Position numbers and translations under genes: made by a program
Notes under the pieces: model-generated
Database searches by the model: none
What the model was told of the DNA's origin: nothing
Seen by the model: the letters and a program-made list of their open reading frames with translations, nothing else
Source: SIG622 sp045596605
GTDB lineage: Bacteria > Bacillota > Clostridia > Oscillospirales > CAG-382
Direction of reading: 5' to 3'
Assembly (NCBI GenBank): GCA_045596605.1
Contig: JAZOCR010000150.1
Location: 1 to 44,671 of the forward strand
Length of the DNA: 44,671 nucleotides
In this document: piece after piece, positions 8,474-17,074 of the stretch
Layout of the letters: each line of letters begins with the position of its first letter
Numbering within the stretch: position 1 is the stretch's first letter

Positions 8474-9940
8474 ATGACAACGAATAAAAGTACCGAATTA
8501 CGACGACAATTATCACCCGTGCATGTATGGGCGTTAGCATTTGGATGTATTATAGGTTGGGGATCTTTTGTAAATCCCGGTAAAAAATTCTTGCCAAACT
8601 CCGGTGTTGCAGGCACTGCTATCGCTATGGCACTTGGTGCTATCGTAATGATTATCATTGCCTTTAGCTACGCTTACATGATTCCTAAGTATCCAAAAGC
8701 CGGTGGAGAATTCACTTTCACCAAAGAATGCTTTGGTAAAAAAGCCGCATTTGTTTGTGGTTGGTTTTTAATTGCGGCGTATCTTACAAATGTTCCTATG
8801 AATTCTACCGCAATAGGACTTATAGTAGACGGTCTTGACGGAGCAGCGGATATTTTGAAGCTTGGCTTCCACTATTCGGTTGCGGGATTTGATATATACT
8901 TTGGAGAAATGATATTTGCCACGGCGATTTTGATAATATTTGCAGTCGTCAATCTGTTAGGTGTAAAAAAAGCAGGCATTGTTCAAACTGTATTGTCCGG
9001 TTTGCTTGTTATTTCTGTGTTTACTTTGGCTATTTCGGCTTTGATAAGTAGTAAGGCACAGGGAATCAACATGGTGCCTATTTGGGGATTTGATAAAAGT
9101 GCGGCAATGGCTGCAGGTGCCACTACCGAGAATATATCCGACTTTGCAAAAAGCGGTACCGGCGGAATTATTTCTTCAATCTTAGCTACATTTGCCATTG
9201 CACCTTGGGCATATGTGGGATTTGATACCATTCCACAGGCTGCAGAAGAATTTAAATTTTCTTACAAAAAGGTAATTGGCATCATGGTTATCGCCATATT
9301 GTTCGGTTGCTTCGTCTATACAACAAACAATACAGTAGCTGCTGCAGTGCTTGAAAATTGGCCTGATAGAGTAATGGCGGGAGAATGGGTACTCTTGGTT
9401 GCCGCAGAAGAAATGCTGGGAATGCTCGGCAAAATTCTGATTGGTGTTGCTGTATCCTGCGCCGTTCTTTCGGGAATTATGGGCTTCTATTTGGCATCCT
9501 CACGTCTTATGTATTCAATGGCTGCGGACGGGTATCTGCCCCCAGTGTTCGGCAAGCTCAATGAGAAATACGGAACACCTACAAACGCAATTATTTTTTG
9601 TTTTATCATTTCTCTTTCCGGACCGATACTTGGTAGAGAAGCCTTAGGCTGGTTTGTAGATATGTCTGCAATTGGTGCGTCAATGGGCTTCTTATTTACG
9701 AGTGCTTCTGTATTGAAGAACATGAAATTAGACAAAAATGTAAACTTACGCATGAAGTCAATGGCAATATTAGGTGTGATGTTTTCTTTAATTTTTATGA
9801 TTCTGCAACTTATACCAATTCCGGGGCTGTACGGCGTGAATTTTGGTAAAGAATCTTATCTAATGCTATTGGCGTGGGTAGTAATAGGCATAATATTCTA
9901 TCTTGTTAAAAAGAAAAAAATAACGAAAGAAGTGGAGTAG
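8474..9940 (+). CDS. APC-superfamily amino acid permease
   Basis: About 488 residues with roughly 12-14 hydrophobic segments. The first segment carries WALAFGCIIGWGSFVNPG, the Gly-rich TM1 signature of amino acid/polyamine/organocation transporters, and YPKAGGEFTF follows TM2. The ATG at 8474 is chosen because GAGGGGG at 8462-8468 sits 5 bases upstream; ATG 8471 and 8453 are in frame but have worse spacing. The substrate is unknown. It lies 30 bases after ugd and 5 bases before capE, so it appears to be read with sugar-nucleotide genes, an odd place for a permease. It might feed an amino acid that decorates the glycan, or be a passenger. Confidence 0.87.
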   Translation: MTTNKSTELRRQLSPVHVWALAFGCIIGWGSFVNPGKKFLPNSGVAGTAIAMALGAIVMIIIAFSYAYMIPKYPKAGGEFTFTKECFGKKAAFVCGWFLIAAYLTNVPMNSTAIGLIVDGLDGAADILKLGFHYSVAGFDIYFGEMIFATAILIIFAVVNLLGVKKAGIVQTVLSGLLVISVFTLAISALISSKAQGINMVPIWGFDKSAAMAAGATTENISDFAKSGTGGIISSILATFAIAPWAYVGFDTIPQAAEEFKFSYKKVIGIMVIAILFGCFVYTTNNTVAAAVLENWPDRVMAGEWVLLVAAEEMLGMLGKILIGVAVSCAVLSGIMGFYLASSRLMYSMAADGYLPPVFGKLNEKYGTPTNAIIFCFIISLSGPILGREALGWFVDMSAIGASMGFLFTSASVLKNMKLDKNVNLRMKSMAILGVMFSLIFMILQLIPIPGLYGVNFGKESYLMLLAWVVIGIIFYLVKKKKITKEVE

Positions 9941-9945
9941 AAAGT

Positions 9946-10995
9946 ATGTCGTTGTTCAATAACAAAACCCTCCTCATAACCGGCGGCACAGGTTCCTTCG
10001 GCAACGCCGTGTTGAACCGATTTCTTGCCACGGATATAGGAGAAATCAGAATTTTTTCTCGTGACGAGAAAAAGCAGGACGATATGCGCCACGAATTTCA
10101 GGTTAAGATGCCTGAGGTGGCGGATAAAATAAAATTTTATATTGGCGATGTGCGTGACATCCAATCCGTGCGCAACGCTATGCACGACGTAGACTACATA
10201 TTCCATGCTGCCGCTCTAAAGCAGGTACCGTCATGCGAGTTCTTTCCTATTGAGGCAGTAAAGACCAATGTGCTTGGCACGGAAAACGTATTGACTGCAG
10301 CAATTGAAGCGGGCGTAAAGAACGTTGTTTGTCTTTCGACAGATAAGGCGGCATATCCCGTAAACGCTATGGGGACAAGCAAGGCGATGATGGAGAAGGT
10401 TATCGTTGCAAAGTCGAGAACGGTTGACCCGAAAAAGACAAAAATCTGCTGCACACGTTACGGCAACGTTATGTGCAGTCGTGGCTCTGTCATTCCACTT
10501 TGGATTGACCAGATTCGTTCAGGCAACCCCATCACTATTACAGATGGCAACATGACACGCTTCATTATGTCGCTTGACGAGGCTGTTGATCTCGTGTTGT
10601 TTGCCTTCGAGCACGGTGAGAGTGGTGATATTCTCGTTCAAAAAGCGCCTGCTTGCACAATTAAGACACAGGCTGAGGCAGTTTGCGAGCTGTTCGGCGG
10701 TGATAAAAACAACATCAAGGTCATCGGCATCCGTCACGGCGAGAAAATATACGAAACGCTTCTCACCAACGAGGAATGCGCAAATGCAGAGGACATGGGC
10801 AACTTCTACCGTGTACCTTGTGACAAGCGTGGACTTAATTATGATAAATATTTCAACAAAGGTGATACTGAACGCAACACGCTTACCGAGTTTAATTCTA
10901 ATAACACCAAGCTTCTGAATGTAGCGGAAACCAAGGCAAAGATTGCAAGCCTTAAATATATTCAGGACGAGCTTGCAAAGGGAGCAAGTGTATGA
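9946..10995 (+). CDS. capE: UDP-N-acetylglucosamine 4,6-dehydratase/5-epimerase, CapE type
   Basis: A 349-residue extended SDR. It has the NAD-binding loop GGTGSFGN (13-20), HAAALKQVPSCE (88-98), STDKAAYPVNAMGTSKAMMEK (131-151) and TRYGNVMCSRGSVIPLW. The usual YxxxK is replaced by Met142-x3-Lys146, a feature of CapE-type enzymes that start UDP-L-FucNAc synthesis. The next two genes are CapF- and CapG-like, in the order used by S. aureus type 5/8 capsule, P. aeruginosa (wbjBCD) and E. coli (fnlABC). Its stop overlaps the capF start by 4 bases. Confidence 0.9.
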   Translation: MSLFNNKTLLITGGTGSFGNAVLNRFLATDIGEIRIFSRDEKKQDDMRHEFQVKMPEVADKIKFYIGDVRDIQSVRNAMHDVDYIFHAAALKQVPSCEFFPIEAVKTNVLGTENVLTAAIEAGVKNVVCLSTDKAAYPVNAMGTSKAMMEKVIVAKSRTVDPKKTKICCTRYGNVMCSRGSVIPLWIDQIRSGNPITITDGNMTRFIMSLDEAVDLVLFAFEHGESGDILVQKAPACTIKTQAEAVCELFGGDKNNIKVIGIRHGEKIYETLLTNEECANAEDMGNFYRVPCDKRGLNYDKYFNKGDTERNTLTEFNSNNTKLLNVAETKAKIASLKYIQDELAKGASV

Positions 10996-12188
10996 AGGTA
11001 CTTGTAACAGGAGCCAAAGGCTTTGTCGGGAAGAACCTTTGCGAAAACTTAAAAAACATCCGTGATGGCAAGGACAGAACCCGTCCGAATATCGTAATCG
11101 ATGAAATTTGCGAATACGATATCGACACCGATTCTGCGCTTTTCGACGAATACTGCGCAAAAGCGGATTTTGTTTTCAATCTTGCGGGAGTGAACCGTCC
11201 TCAGAACGCAGAAGAGTTTATGCAGGGCAATTTTGGCTTTGCAAGTATTCTGCTTGATACTCTGAAAAAACACGGAAACAAGTGCCCCGTTATGATCTCA
11301 TCCTCCATTCAGGCGACTTGCATCGGTCGTTACGACAGCGATTACGGTCGTAGCAAGAAAGCAGGAGAGGAGCTTGTTTTCGATTATGCAAAGGAAACTG
11401 GCGCAAAGGTTCTCGTTTACCGCTTCCCGAACCTTTTCGGTAAGTGGTGCAGACCGAATTACAACAGCGCTGTTGCAACCTTCTGCCACAATATTGCAAA
11501 CGACCTGCCTATAACCGTTAGTGATCCTTCCGTACAGTTGGAATTGCTATATATCGATGACCTCATAACTGAAATGTTAGATGCGTTGGAGGGAAAAGAA
11601 CATCATTGCGAATTTGATGGCATTAATACTGTGCTGTGCGATGACGGAAAATACTGTGCTGCGCCGATTACCCACAAGGTAACGCTTGGGGAGATAGTTG
11701 ATCTGCTCGAAAGCTTCAAAGCACAGCCGAAGACTTTGGTTATACCCGAAACACCGCAAAGCAGCTTCGCCAAGAAGCTTTACAGCACATATCTTTCTTA
11801 CTTGCCAAAGGAAAAAATAGCTTTTCCTCTGAAGATGAACGCAGATGACAGAGGCAGTTTTACAGAGCTTCTTAAGACAGATAAGTGCGGGCAGTTCAGT
11901 GTAAATATCTCTAAACCCGGCATTACCAAAGGTCAGCATTGGCATAACACGAAATGGGAGTTCTTCATTGTTGTCAGCGGCAAGGGGCTCATTCAGCAGA
12001 GAAAAATCGGATCGGATGAGGTACTAAATTTCGAGGTTTCGGGAGATAAAATCCAAGCAGTTCATATGCTCCCCGGTTACACTCACAACATAATAAATCT
12101 TTCAGACACAGAAAATCTCGTTACGGTAATGTGGGCAAACGAGCTGTTTGATGCTGCACATCCCGACACATTCTTTGAGGAGGTATAA
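10992..12188 (+). CDS. capF: Bifunctional UDP-sugar 3-epimerase/reductase, CapF type
   Basis: A 398-residue two-domain protein. Residues 1-270 are an SDR reductase (MKVLVTGAKGFVGKNL, then NLAGVNRP at about 66, and SDYGRSKKAGEE giving YxxxK). Residues 285-398 are a cupin (GQHWHNTKWEFFIVVSGKGLI, PGYTHNIINLS) with metal-binding His and Glu residues. In known CapF the cupin 3-epimerises and the SDR domain reduces the CapE product towards UDP-L-6-deoxy-talNAc. Both domains look intact. It is translationally coupled to capE and ends 2 bases before capG. Confidence 0.92.
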   Translation: MKVLVTGAKGFVGKNLCENLKNIRDGKDRTRPNIVIDEICEYDIDTDSALFDEYCAKADFVFNLAGVNRPQNAEEFMQGNFGFASILLDTLKKHGNKCPVMISSSIQATCIGRYDSDYGRSKKAGEELVFDYAKETGAKVLVYRFPNLFGKWCRPNYNSAVATFCHNIANDLPITVSDPSVQLELLYIDDLITEMLDALEGKEHHCEFDGINTVLCDDGKYCAAPITHKVTLGEIVDLLESFKAQPKTLVIPETPQSSFAKKLYSTYLSYLPKEKIAFPLKMNADDRGSFTELLKTDKCGQFSVNISKPGITKGQHWHNTKWEFFIVVSGKGLIQQRKIGSDEVLNFEVSGDKIQAVHMLPGYTHNIINLSDTENLVTVMWANELFDAAHPDTFFEEV

Positions 12189-12190
12189 AA

Positions 12191-13360
12191 ATGGAATTTA
12201 ACAACCTAAGCTTCCAAAACAACGGCAAGCTTAAGCTTTTGATTATAGTCGGCACACGACCCGAGATCATCAGACTTTCTGCCGTTATCACGAAATGTCG
12301 TAAATATTTCGACACGATTCTTGTCCATACGGGACAGAATTACGATTACAACCTCAACGGTGTGTTCTTCAAGGACTTAAAGCTTGACGATCCCGATGTA
12401 TATCTGAACGCAGTTGGGTCTGACCTTGGCAAGACTATGGGTAATATTATTGCAAGCTCCTATCAGCTTATGGCAGAGATAAAACCCGATGCTGTACTGG
12501 TTCTTGGCGATACCAACTCTTGCCTTTCTGTTATCGGAGCAAAGCGATTGCATATCCCGATTTTTCATATGGAAGCAGGAAACCGTTGCAAAGACGAGTG
12601 TCTGCCCGAGGAAACTAACAGAAGAATCGTTGATATTATTTCCGACGTCAATATGGCATACTCCGAGCACGCACGCCGCTATCTTGCAGATTGCGGACTG
12701 CCCAAGGAGCGCACATATGTGACAGGTTCTCCTATGGCAGAAGTACTGCGCAATAACCTTGACGAGATAGAGGCAAGCGACATTCACGCACGCCTCGGAC
12801 TTGATAAGGGAAAGTACATTCTCCTTTCGGCACACAGAGAAGAGAATATAGACACAGAAAAAAATTTCACAAGCCTTTTCACAGCGATCAATAAAATGGC
12901 TGAAAAGTACGATATGCCGATACTTTATTCCTGCCATCCGAGAAGCCGTAAACGTCTTGAATCAAGTGGATTTGTACTTGATAAGAGAGTTATTCAGCAC
13001 GAGCCTCTTGGCTTCCACGACTACAACTGTCTGCAGATGAACGCCTTTGCGGTAGTCTCTGATAGCGGAACGCTTCCCGAAGAAAGCTCGTTCTTCACAA
13101 GTATTGGAAAACCCTTCCCTGCTATTTGTATCCGGACATCAACCGAACGTCCGGAAGCTCTTGACAAAGCTTGCTTTATCCTTTCAGGAATTGACGAAAA
13201 GGGACTTTTGCAGGCGGTTGATACAGCAGTAACGATGAACGAAATGGGTGACTACGGCATTCCCGTTCCCGATTACATTGAAGAAAACGTATCTACAAAG
13301 GTAATCAAGATCATTCAGTCTTACACCGGTGTTGTAGATAAAATGGTCTGGAGAAAGTAA
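12191..13360 (+). CDS. capG: UDP-GlcNAc 2-epimerase family, CapG/FnlC type
   Basis: A 389-residue non-hydrolysing 2-epimerase. Family motifs are clear: GTRPEIIRLSAVI (about 22-34), HTGQNYDYN, LGDTNSCLS, HMEAGNRCKDECLPEETNRR, SAHREENIDTE and SDSGTLPEESSF. Because it directly follows capE and capF, it most likely performs the last step to UDP-L-FucNAc instead of making UDP-ManNAc (WecB/MnaA). RBS AGGAGG lies just upstream, inside the capF tail. Confidence 0.9.
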   Translation: MEFNNLSFQNNGKLKLLIIVGTRPEIIRLSAVITKCRKYFDTILVHTGQNYDYNLNGVFFKDLKLDDPDVYLNAVGSDLGKTMGNIIASSYQLMAEIKPDAVLVLGDTNSCLSVIGAKRLHIPIFHMEAGNRCKDECLPEETNRRIVDIISDVNMAYSEHARRYLADCGLPKERTYVTGSPMAEVLRNNLDEIEASDIHARLGLDKGKYILLSAHREENIDTEKNFTSLFTAINKMAEKYDMPILYSCHPRSRKRLESSGFVLDKRVIQHEPLGFHDYNCLQMNAFAVVSDSGTLPEESSFFTSIGKPFPAICIRTSTERPEALDKACFILSGIDEKGLLQAVDTAVTMNEMGDYGIPVPDYIEENVSTKVIKIIQSYTGVVDKMVWRK

Positions 13361-13380
13361 TTCGAAAGGTATCAGCACAT

Positions 13381-14535
13381 ATGGATCAAAGCGAAATACA
13401 AGAAATATTGATGGAAATTCTCTATTGCACCATAAATGAGAATTCGGACGATTCTTCTCTTAATGAAAAATTGACATCTGATGTGGTTGCAGCCGTATAT
13501 GGTCTTGCAAAAAAGCATTCGCTTGCTCATTTAGTTGCCCGATATATTTTCAAAAATCAAATTAGTGTCAATTCTGAAATTGAAGCTAAACTGCGCAAGA
13601 CAGATTTGATGGCGGTCTACCAGTATGAGCGAATGAAATACTCCTTTACTCAGATATGTGACGCTTTTGATCAAGCGGAAATTGCATATGTTCCATTGAA
13701 AGGTTCTGTTCTACGGGCATATTATCCCACAGAAGATATGAGAACCAGTTGCGATATTGATATTCTGATTCACGAAGCTGATTTGGAATTAGCAATTGGC
13801 GCACTTGAAGAAAAGAATTATCGCTGTGGCGAAAGACATTACCACGATGTGTCATTGTATTCCCCTAATAATATTCATTTAGAATTGCATTTCAATATCC
13901 AGGAGAATATGGATAATTTAGATGCTGTATTGAAAAATGCTTGGGAATATGCCGAGCCTGTAAAGGGAAGCCAATATGCGTTTTCAAAGGATTTTTTTGC
14001 TTTTCATATTTTTGCGCATATGGCATATCACTTTGTTTCCGGCGGTTGTGGAATTCGAGCCTTATTGGATATCAGAGTAATGGAGCATAAAATGGGAATT
14101 TCATATTCCTGCGCAAAAGAACTATTAGAGAAAGCCGGCATATACAAGTTTGCCTCGGAAATGAGCAAGCTCGCAGGACAGTGTTTTACAAATAGCGAAA
14201 GGGATTCTTTTTCTGATTCAATACTCAAATATATTTTTAAGGGCGGCGTGTATGGTAGTGCGGAAAATCATATTGCTGTTGATAAATCCAAGACCAAGAG
14301 TTCTGTAACTTATGCATTAAAAAGACTCTTTCCACCATACAAATCTATGATAATATTGTATCCGTTTTTGAAGAAGGGCTTTTTTCTACTTCCGTTTTGC
14401 TATGTCGCAAGGTGGATAAGCGCAATATTTGGTGGAAAATCCAAGCGAATTGCTTCTGAAATGGCGTATGTCAATAATATATCTGACGAAAAAATCAAAG
14501 AGGTAAAAGAAATTTGTTCACACTTAGGTTTGTGA
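13381..14535 (+). CDS. Nucleotidyltransferase-fold protein (PF14907-like)
   Basis: A 384-residue protein. The segment at about 100-145 (YVPLKGSVLRAYYPTEDMR, then SCDIDILI) carries the G-S plus D-x-D of the pol-beta-like nucleotidyltransferase fold and fits the uncharacterised family PF14907, often seen beside glycan loci. An LELHFNI segment at about 163 could supply the third acidic residue. The rest is helical with many aromatic residues. The start follows capG by 20 bases with a weak GAAAGG site. It is the last gene of the capsule run and is followed by a bidirectional terminator. Role unknown; nucleotidylation of a protein or glycan is possible. Confidence 0.75.
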   Translation: MDQSEIQEILMEILYCTINENSDDSSLNEKLTSDVVAAVYGLAKKHSLAHLVARYIFKNQISVNSEIEAKLRKTDLMAVYQYERMKYSFTQICDAFDQAEIAYVPLKGSVLRAYYPTEDMRTSCDIDILIHEADLELAIGALEEKNYRCGERHYHDVSLYSPNNIHLELHFNIQENMDNLDAVLKNAWEYAEPVKGSQYAFSKDFFAFHIFAHMAYHFVSGGCGIRALLDIRVMEHKMGISYSCAKELLEKAGIYKFASEMSKLAGQCFTNSERDSFSDSILKYIFKGGVYGSAENHIAVDKSKTKSSVTYALKRLFPPYKSMIILYPFLKKGFFLLPFCYVARWISAIFGGKSKRIASEMAYVNNISDEKIKEVKEICSHLGL

Positions 14536-14563
14536 GCACGTGATAATAAGTAGTCTATAAAAT

Positions 14564-14602
14564 AAGACGGCACACCCCAAGAGGTATGCCGCCTTGTTTT
14601 TT
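14564..14602 (+). terminator. Intrinsic terminator ending the capsule operon (bidirectional)
   Basis: An AAG-ACGGCACACC / GGTATGCCG-CCTT stem with a short loop is followed by TTGTTTTTT. The convergent coat-protein gene ends inside the T-tract (stop at 14601-14603) and also reads into the hairpin, so it may serve both strands. Confidence 0.85.
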
Positions 14603-15062
14603 AGTACATATTATTTGCAGACATATAGTCGTAAATAACCTTGCCGTGAAGCTGTTCCTGCTTCTGAATGGAACCCAGGCAGTCACGGGCGCCCTTGTCG
14701 GAAAACTCAAAAATGCAGGTATCATAGAGGTGTGAGGCGTGCTTTTCCATTGTAAGAAGGTCTGTACAGAGGAAGCAGTCGTCCTTTTTGTCAGAGGAAT
14801 CCGCAGCTGAATAATTTGCACTGAAGGTCATATTTTCAAGAGGAGATGCTCCCTGGGAATTGTTCTGCGCCGGCACTGTACCGCCTGAAATCTGATTGAG
14901 GGTATCAAGATGGTTTTGTTCAATGCCTGCAAGCTGAGTAAATAAGTTTTTAAGCTGACCGTCCTTTGCGCACCCTGCGCTCTGTGTATACTTCTCTATA
15001 CAAAGCTTTTCCTGGTCTGTAAGGTCCTTTAAAAGAGCCGTTTCCTTTTGTGTAAGTGTCAT
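14601..15062 (-). CDS. CotF-like spore coat / ferritin-like protein
   Basis: About 153 residues. It begins MTLTQKETALLKDLTDQEKLCIEKYTQSA and continues with a second helical block (CFLCTDLLTMEKHASHLYDTCIFEF, then LHGKVIYDYM). This is the four-helix pattern of the coat F family of Clostridia, commonly annotated as spore coat protein. The start at 15062 is chosen because the family begins at MTLTQ and GGAAAGGGA lies upstream; an in-frame ATG at 15089 adds 9 unlikely residues. A low-complexity linker with Gln, Asn and Ser lies at about residues 65-85. It is monocistronic and suggests the organism sporulates, though these proteins also occur in poor sporulators. Confidence 0.85.
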   Translation of the reverse strand: MTLTQKETALLKDLTDQEKLCIEKYTQSAGCAKDGQLKNLFTQLAGIEQNHLDTLNQISGGTVPAQNNSQGASPLENMTFSANYSAADSSDKKDDCFLCTDLLTMEKHASHLYDTCIFEFSDKGARDCLGSIQKQEQLHGKVIYDYMSANNMY

Positions 15063-15168
15063 AATATAAAATCCCTTTCCGTGAAGCAAGGCGTAGTGCC
15101 CCGTGACCGATTACGGTCCTTTCACTTTTTATATTTTTCGCAAAGGAGAGTAAATTATTCAAAAGCCG

Positions 15169-15563
15169 GTGGAAAACTAACAAAAAGAAATTTTTCAAAA
15201 CATCTTGAAAGTATATATATAGTGTGATATAATTTATTTTGAATAAAGTTTTCCACACCTTTTTCAAATATTTTTATGCAAAAAGTGGGAAATAAGGGGT
15301 TTTCAACTTTTTTGCTCTGTGATGTGCGGAAAAATCCCCATTTTTCGACCCTTTTTAAAGCACGATACACGCAAGACCTTGATTTTTTAGTGGAAAAATC
15401 GGTGGAAACTGTGGAAAAAATCACGTTGTAAAATTCAATTTTATGAGAACGTACCGTTAAATATGCATGTTTTTCCAAGGTTTTCCCAAAAAGAGCAAAA
15501 CTTTTTCCACAACTATATGTAGTATAAGTGTTTTTCCACAAAGTTTTACACATGTGTGGAAAA
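15169..15563. promoter_or_regulatory. Cluster of DnaA-box-like 9-mers
   Basis: The motif TTTTCCACA occurs at 15249-15257, 15503-15511 and 15532-15540 on + and at 15410-15418 and 15555-15563 on -. TTTTACACA is at 15544-15552, and one-mismatch copies lie at about 15168-15176 and 15389-15397. All fit or nearly fit the DnaA consensus TTWTNCACA. The segment is AT-rich and has no convincing gene (15063-15596). No dnaA, dnaN or other origin-flanking gene is nearby, so a DnaA titration or regulatory cluster is more likely than oriC. The last two opposed copies could also form an RNA hairpin just ahead of ymdB. Confidence 0.55.
15205..15233 (+). promoter_or_regulatory. Sigma-A-like promoter reading toward ymdB
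   Basis: TTGAAA (15205-15210) and TATAAT (15228-15233) are separated by exactly 17 bases. If used, it produces a leader of about 360 nt that contains nearly all the DnaA-box-like motifs before the ymdB start. Confidence 0.6.
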
Positions 15564-15596
15564 CGGTATCATAATTTGATTGAAAGGAACTGCAGA

Positions 15597-16385
15597 ATGA
15601 CAAACGGAGAAGCAAGAATACTTGTAATCGGCGACGTAGTAGGCGTCGGCGGAACGGAATTTATAGAAAAAAAGCTTTGGGGCATCAGAAAATTCTACGG
15701 CGCAGATATGACGGTGGTAAACGGCGAAAATGCGGCGCCGGGGAACGGGCTTGACAAGGACACATCTGACAGGCTTTTCAGAGCCGGCGCAGACGTAATA
15801 ACCAGCGGAAATCACATTTGGAAGCGTTCTTCTGTGGGCGAGCTTCTTGACGCAAACGAGTTTGTTCTTCGCCCGGCAAACTATCCCCCTGCGTGCCCCG
15901 GAAGCGGTGCGTGTATTTTTGATATGTGCTCCTACAAGGTGCTTGTTATGAATTTACTTGGCACTGTTTTTATGGAAAGCCTTGAATCTCCCTTCTCTGT
16001 AGCAGACAAAATTCTTGAGCGTGAAAAGGGCAACTACGACTTCGCTGTTCTTGATATTCACGCAGAGGCGACAAGTGAAAAGCTTGCCCTTGCAAAGTAT
16101 CTTGACGGCAGAGTTACGGCTGTTTTCGGAACTCACACCCACGTTCAGACCGCAGACGAGCAGATTTTGCCCGGCGGTACCGGCTATATAACCGACGCCG
16201 GAATGTGCGGTCCTGAGGATTCGGTGCTGGGAATTAAAAATGAAGTAATAATAAAGAAATTTCTTACAAAGATACCTGTACGTCATATTGAATCGGAAAA
16301 CCCGTCTGCGCTTTGCGGCTGTCTTTTCACCATTTCTCTTGACAGTAAAAAATGCACCGGTGTGCAGAGGATTTGTATAAGGTAG
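15597..16385 (+). CDS. ymdB: YmdB-family metallophosphoesterase (TIGR00282-like)
   Basis: A 262-residue cytoplasmic metallophosphoesterase. Metal-ligand motifs appear in family order: IGDVVG (about 11-16), VVNGENAAPG (about 41-50), ITSGNHIW (about 67-74), DIHAEATSEK (about 153) and GTHTHVQTAD (about 179-188). B. subtilis YmdB hydrolyses 2',3'-cyclic nucleotides and affects biofilm and motility choices; that this protein does the same is inference. ATG 15597 follows AAAGGAAC at good spacing. A start at 15528 would add 23 unlikely residues read through DnaA-box-like DNA. The length matches the family. Confidence 0.9.
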   Translation: MTNGEARILVIGDVVGVGGTEFIEKKLWGIRKFYGADMTVVNGENAAPGNGLDKDTSDRLFRAGADVITSGNHIWKRSSVGELLDANEFVLRPANYPPACPGSGACIFDMCSYKVLVMNLLGTVFMESLESPFSVADKILEREKGNYDFAVLDIHAEATSEKLALAKYLDGRVTAVFGTHTHVQTADEQILPGGTGYITDAGMCGPEDSVLGIKNEVIIKKFLTKIPVRHIESENPSALCGCLFTISLDSKKCTGVQRICIR

Positions 16386-16396
16386 TATTTATGAAA

Positions 16397-16974
16397 GTCC
16401 GACACAGACAACTGCGTTGTCAGGTCGGGACTATGTACTTTTTCTTTCCTAAAATCAAAACAAAGCTTTCCTGGAGAAATTTTCATCAAACTTGAAACTT
16501 TATTTGGGATGTTACTTTTTCTTTCCAAAAAGAAAAAGTAACCAAAAAGAAGTTGCTAAGAGGCAAACCTCTTAGAACTCCTCTTGTCCCGCTTCGAGTT
16601 TATACAAATCTAAAACTTTAGAACACGAAAAAGCATTCGTTACTTTGAAATTTAACCACACTATCCAATACTTTCTACAAAGTTAATACTACACAAAGAT
16701 TACATAATTGCACATACTTTCAATGTATGTATGAGCAACATTGTAATCAATGTAAAACCTTAAAGCTAAACTCTGTTCTTGATAGTATGGTTCAACTCCA
16801 AGATTACGAGAACTCCTTGCGACAATTAAAGATGTACGCCCACTAAAGCTTTTACGTGACAAAAGGGAGTTTTCAGAGGACTTGTCCTCTGAACAACTTC
16901 TTTTGGTTACTTTTCTTTTTGTAAAGAAAAGTAACATATTTCCCGACCTGCCGACGAAGTCGGTTGTGTCGGGC
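16397..16974. repeat. Large palindromic repeat, copy A
   Basis: A non-coding element between the convergent genes ymdB and ychF. The ends are inverted copies: GTCCGACACAG..CAGGTCGGG on the left and CCCGACCTGCCGAC..GTGTCGGGC on the right. Inside each end is a strong hairpin (GTTACTTTTTCTTT stem at about 16511-16542; its counterpart at about 16904-16935). Next come AACCAAAAAGAAGTTG versus its inverse CAACTTCTTTTGGTT, then smaller hairpins (CTAAGAGG/CCTCTTAG and TTCAGAGGA/TCCTCTGAA). The left arm also carries an extra 80-base segment. No open frame of note is present. The other copies are at about 25970-26480, 29943-30588 and 42403-42545. Confidence 0.8.
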
Positions 16975-17015
16975 TCTCGTCAATGCAAATATACACCAAA
17001 AAAGAAAACGGCATA

Positions 17016-17052
17016 AAAATCGCTCCCTTGGAAATTCATCTTCCAAAGGAGC
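17016..17052 (-). terminator. Terminator of ychF
   Basis: Read on the - strand, GCTCCTTTGGAA and TTCCAAGGGAGC form a 12-bp stem with one mismatch, followed by GATTTTT. It begins 23 bases after the ychF stop. Confidence 0.75.
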
Positions 17053-17074
17053 ATTAATTTTTTACAAGCGAAAA

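Noticed and set aside
10519..11160. Long open frame (213 codons) on the - strand across capE and capF
   Set aside because: It is antisense to two well-supported coding genes and shows no family pattern, promoter or ribosome site.
12377..12937. Open frame (186 codons) on the - strand across capG
   Set aside because: Antisense to a gene with all 2-epimerase motifs; no start signals.
15169..15563. Chromosomal origin of replication
   Set aside because: DnaA-box-like motifs are dense, but no dnaA, dnaN, recF, gyrB, rpmH or parAB genes are near, and no clear DUE/AT-trio arrangement was identified. A titration or regulatory cluster is the safer reading.
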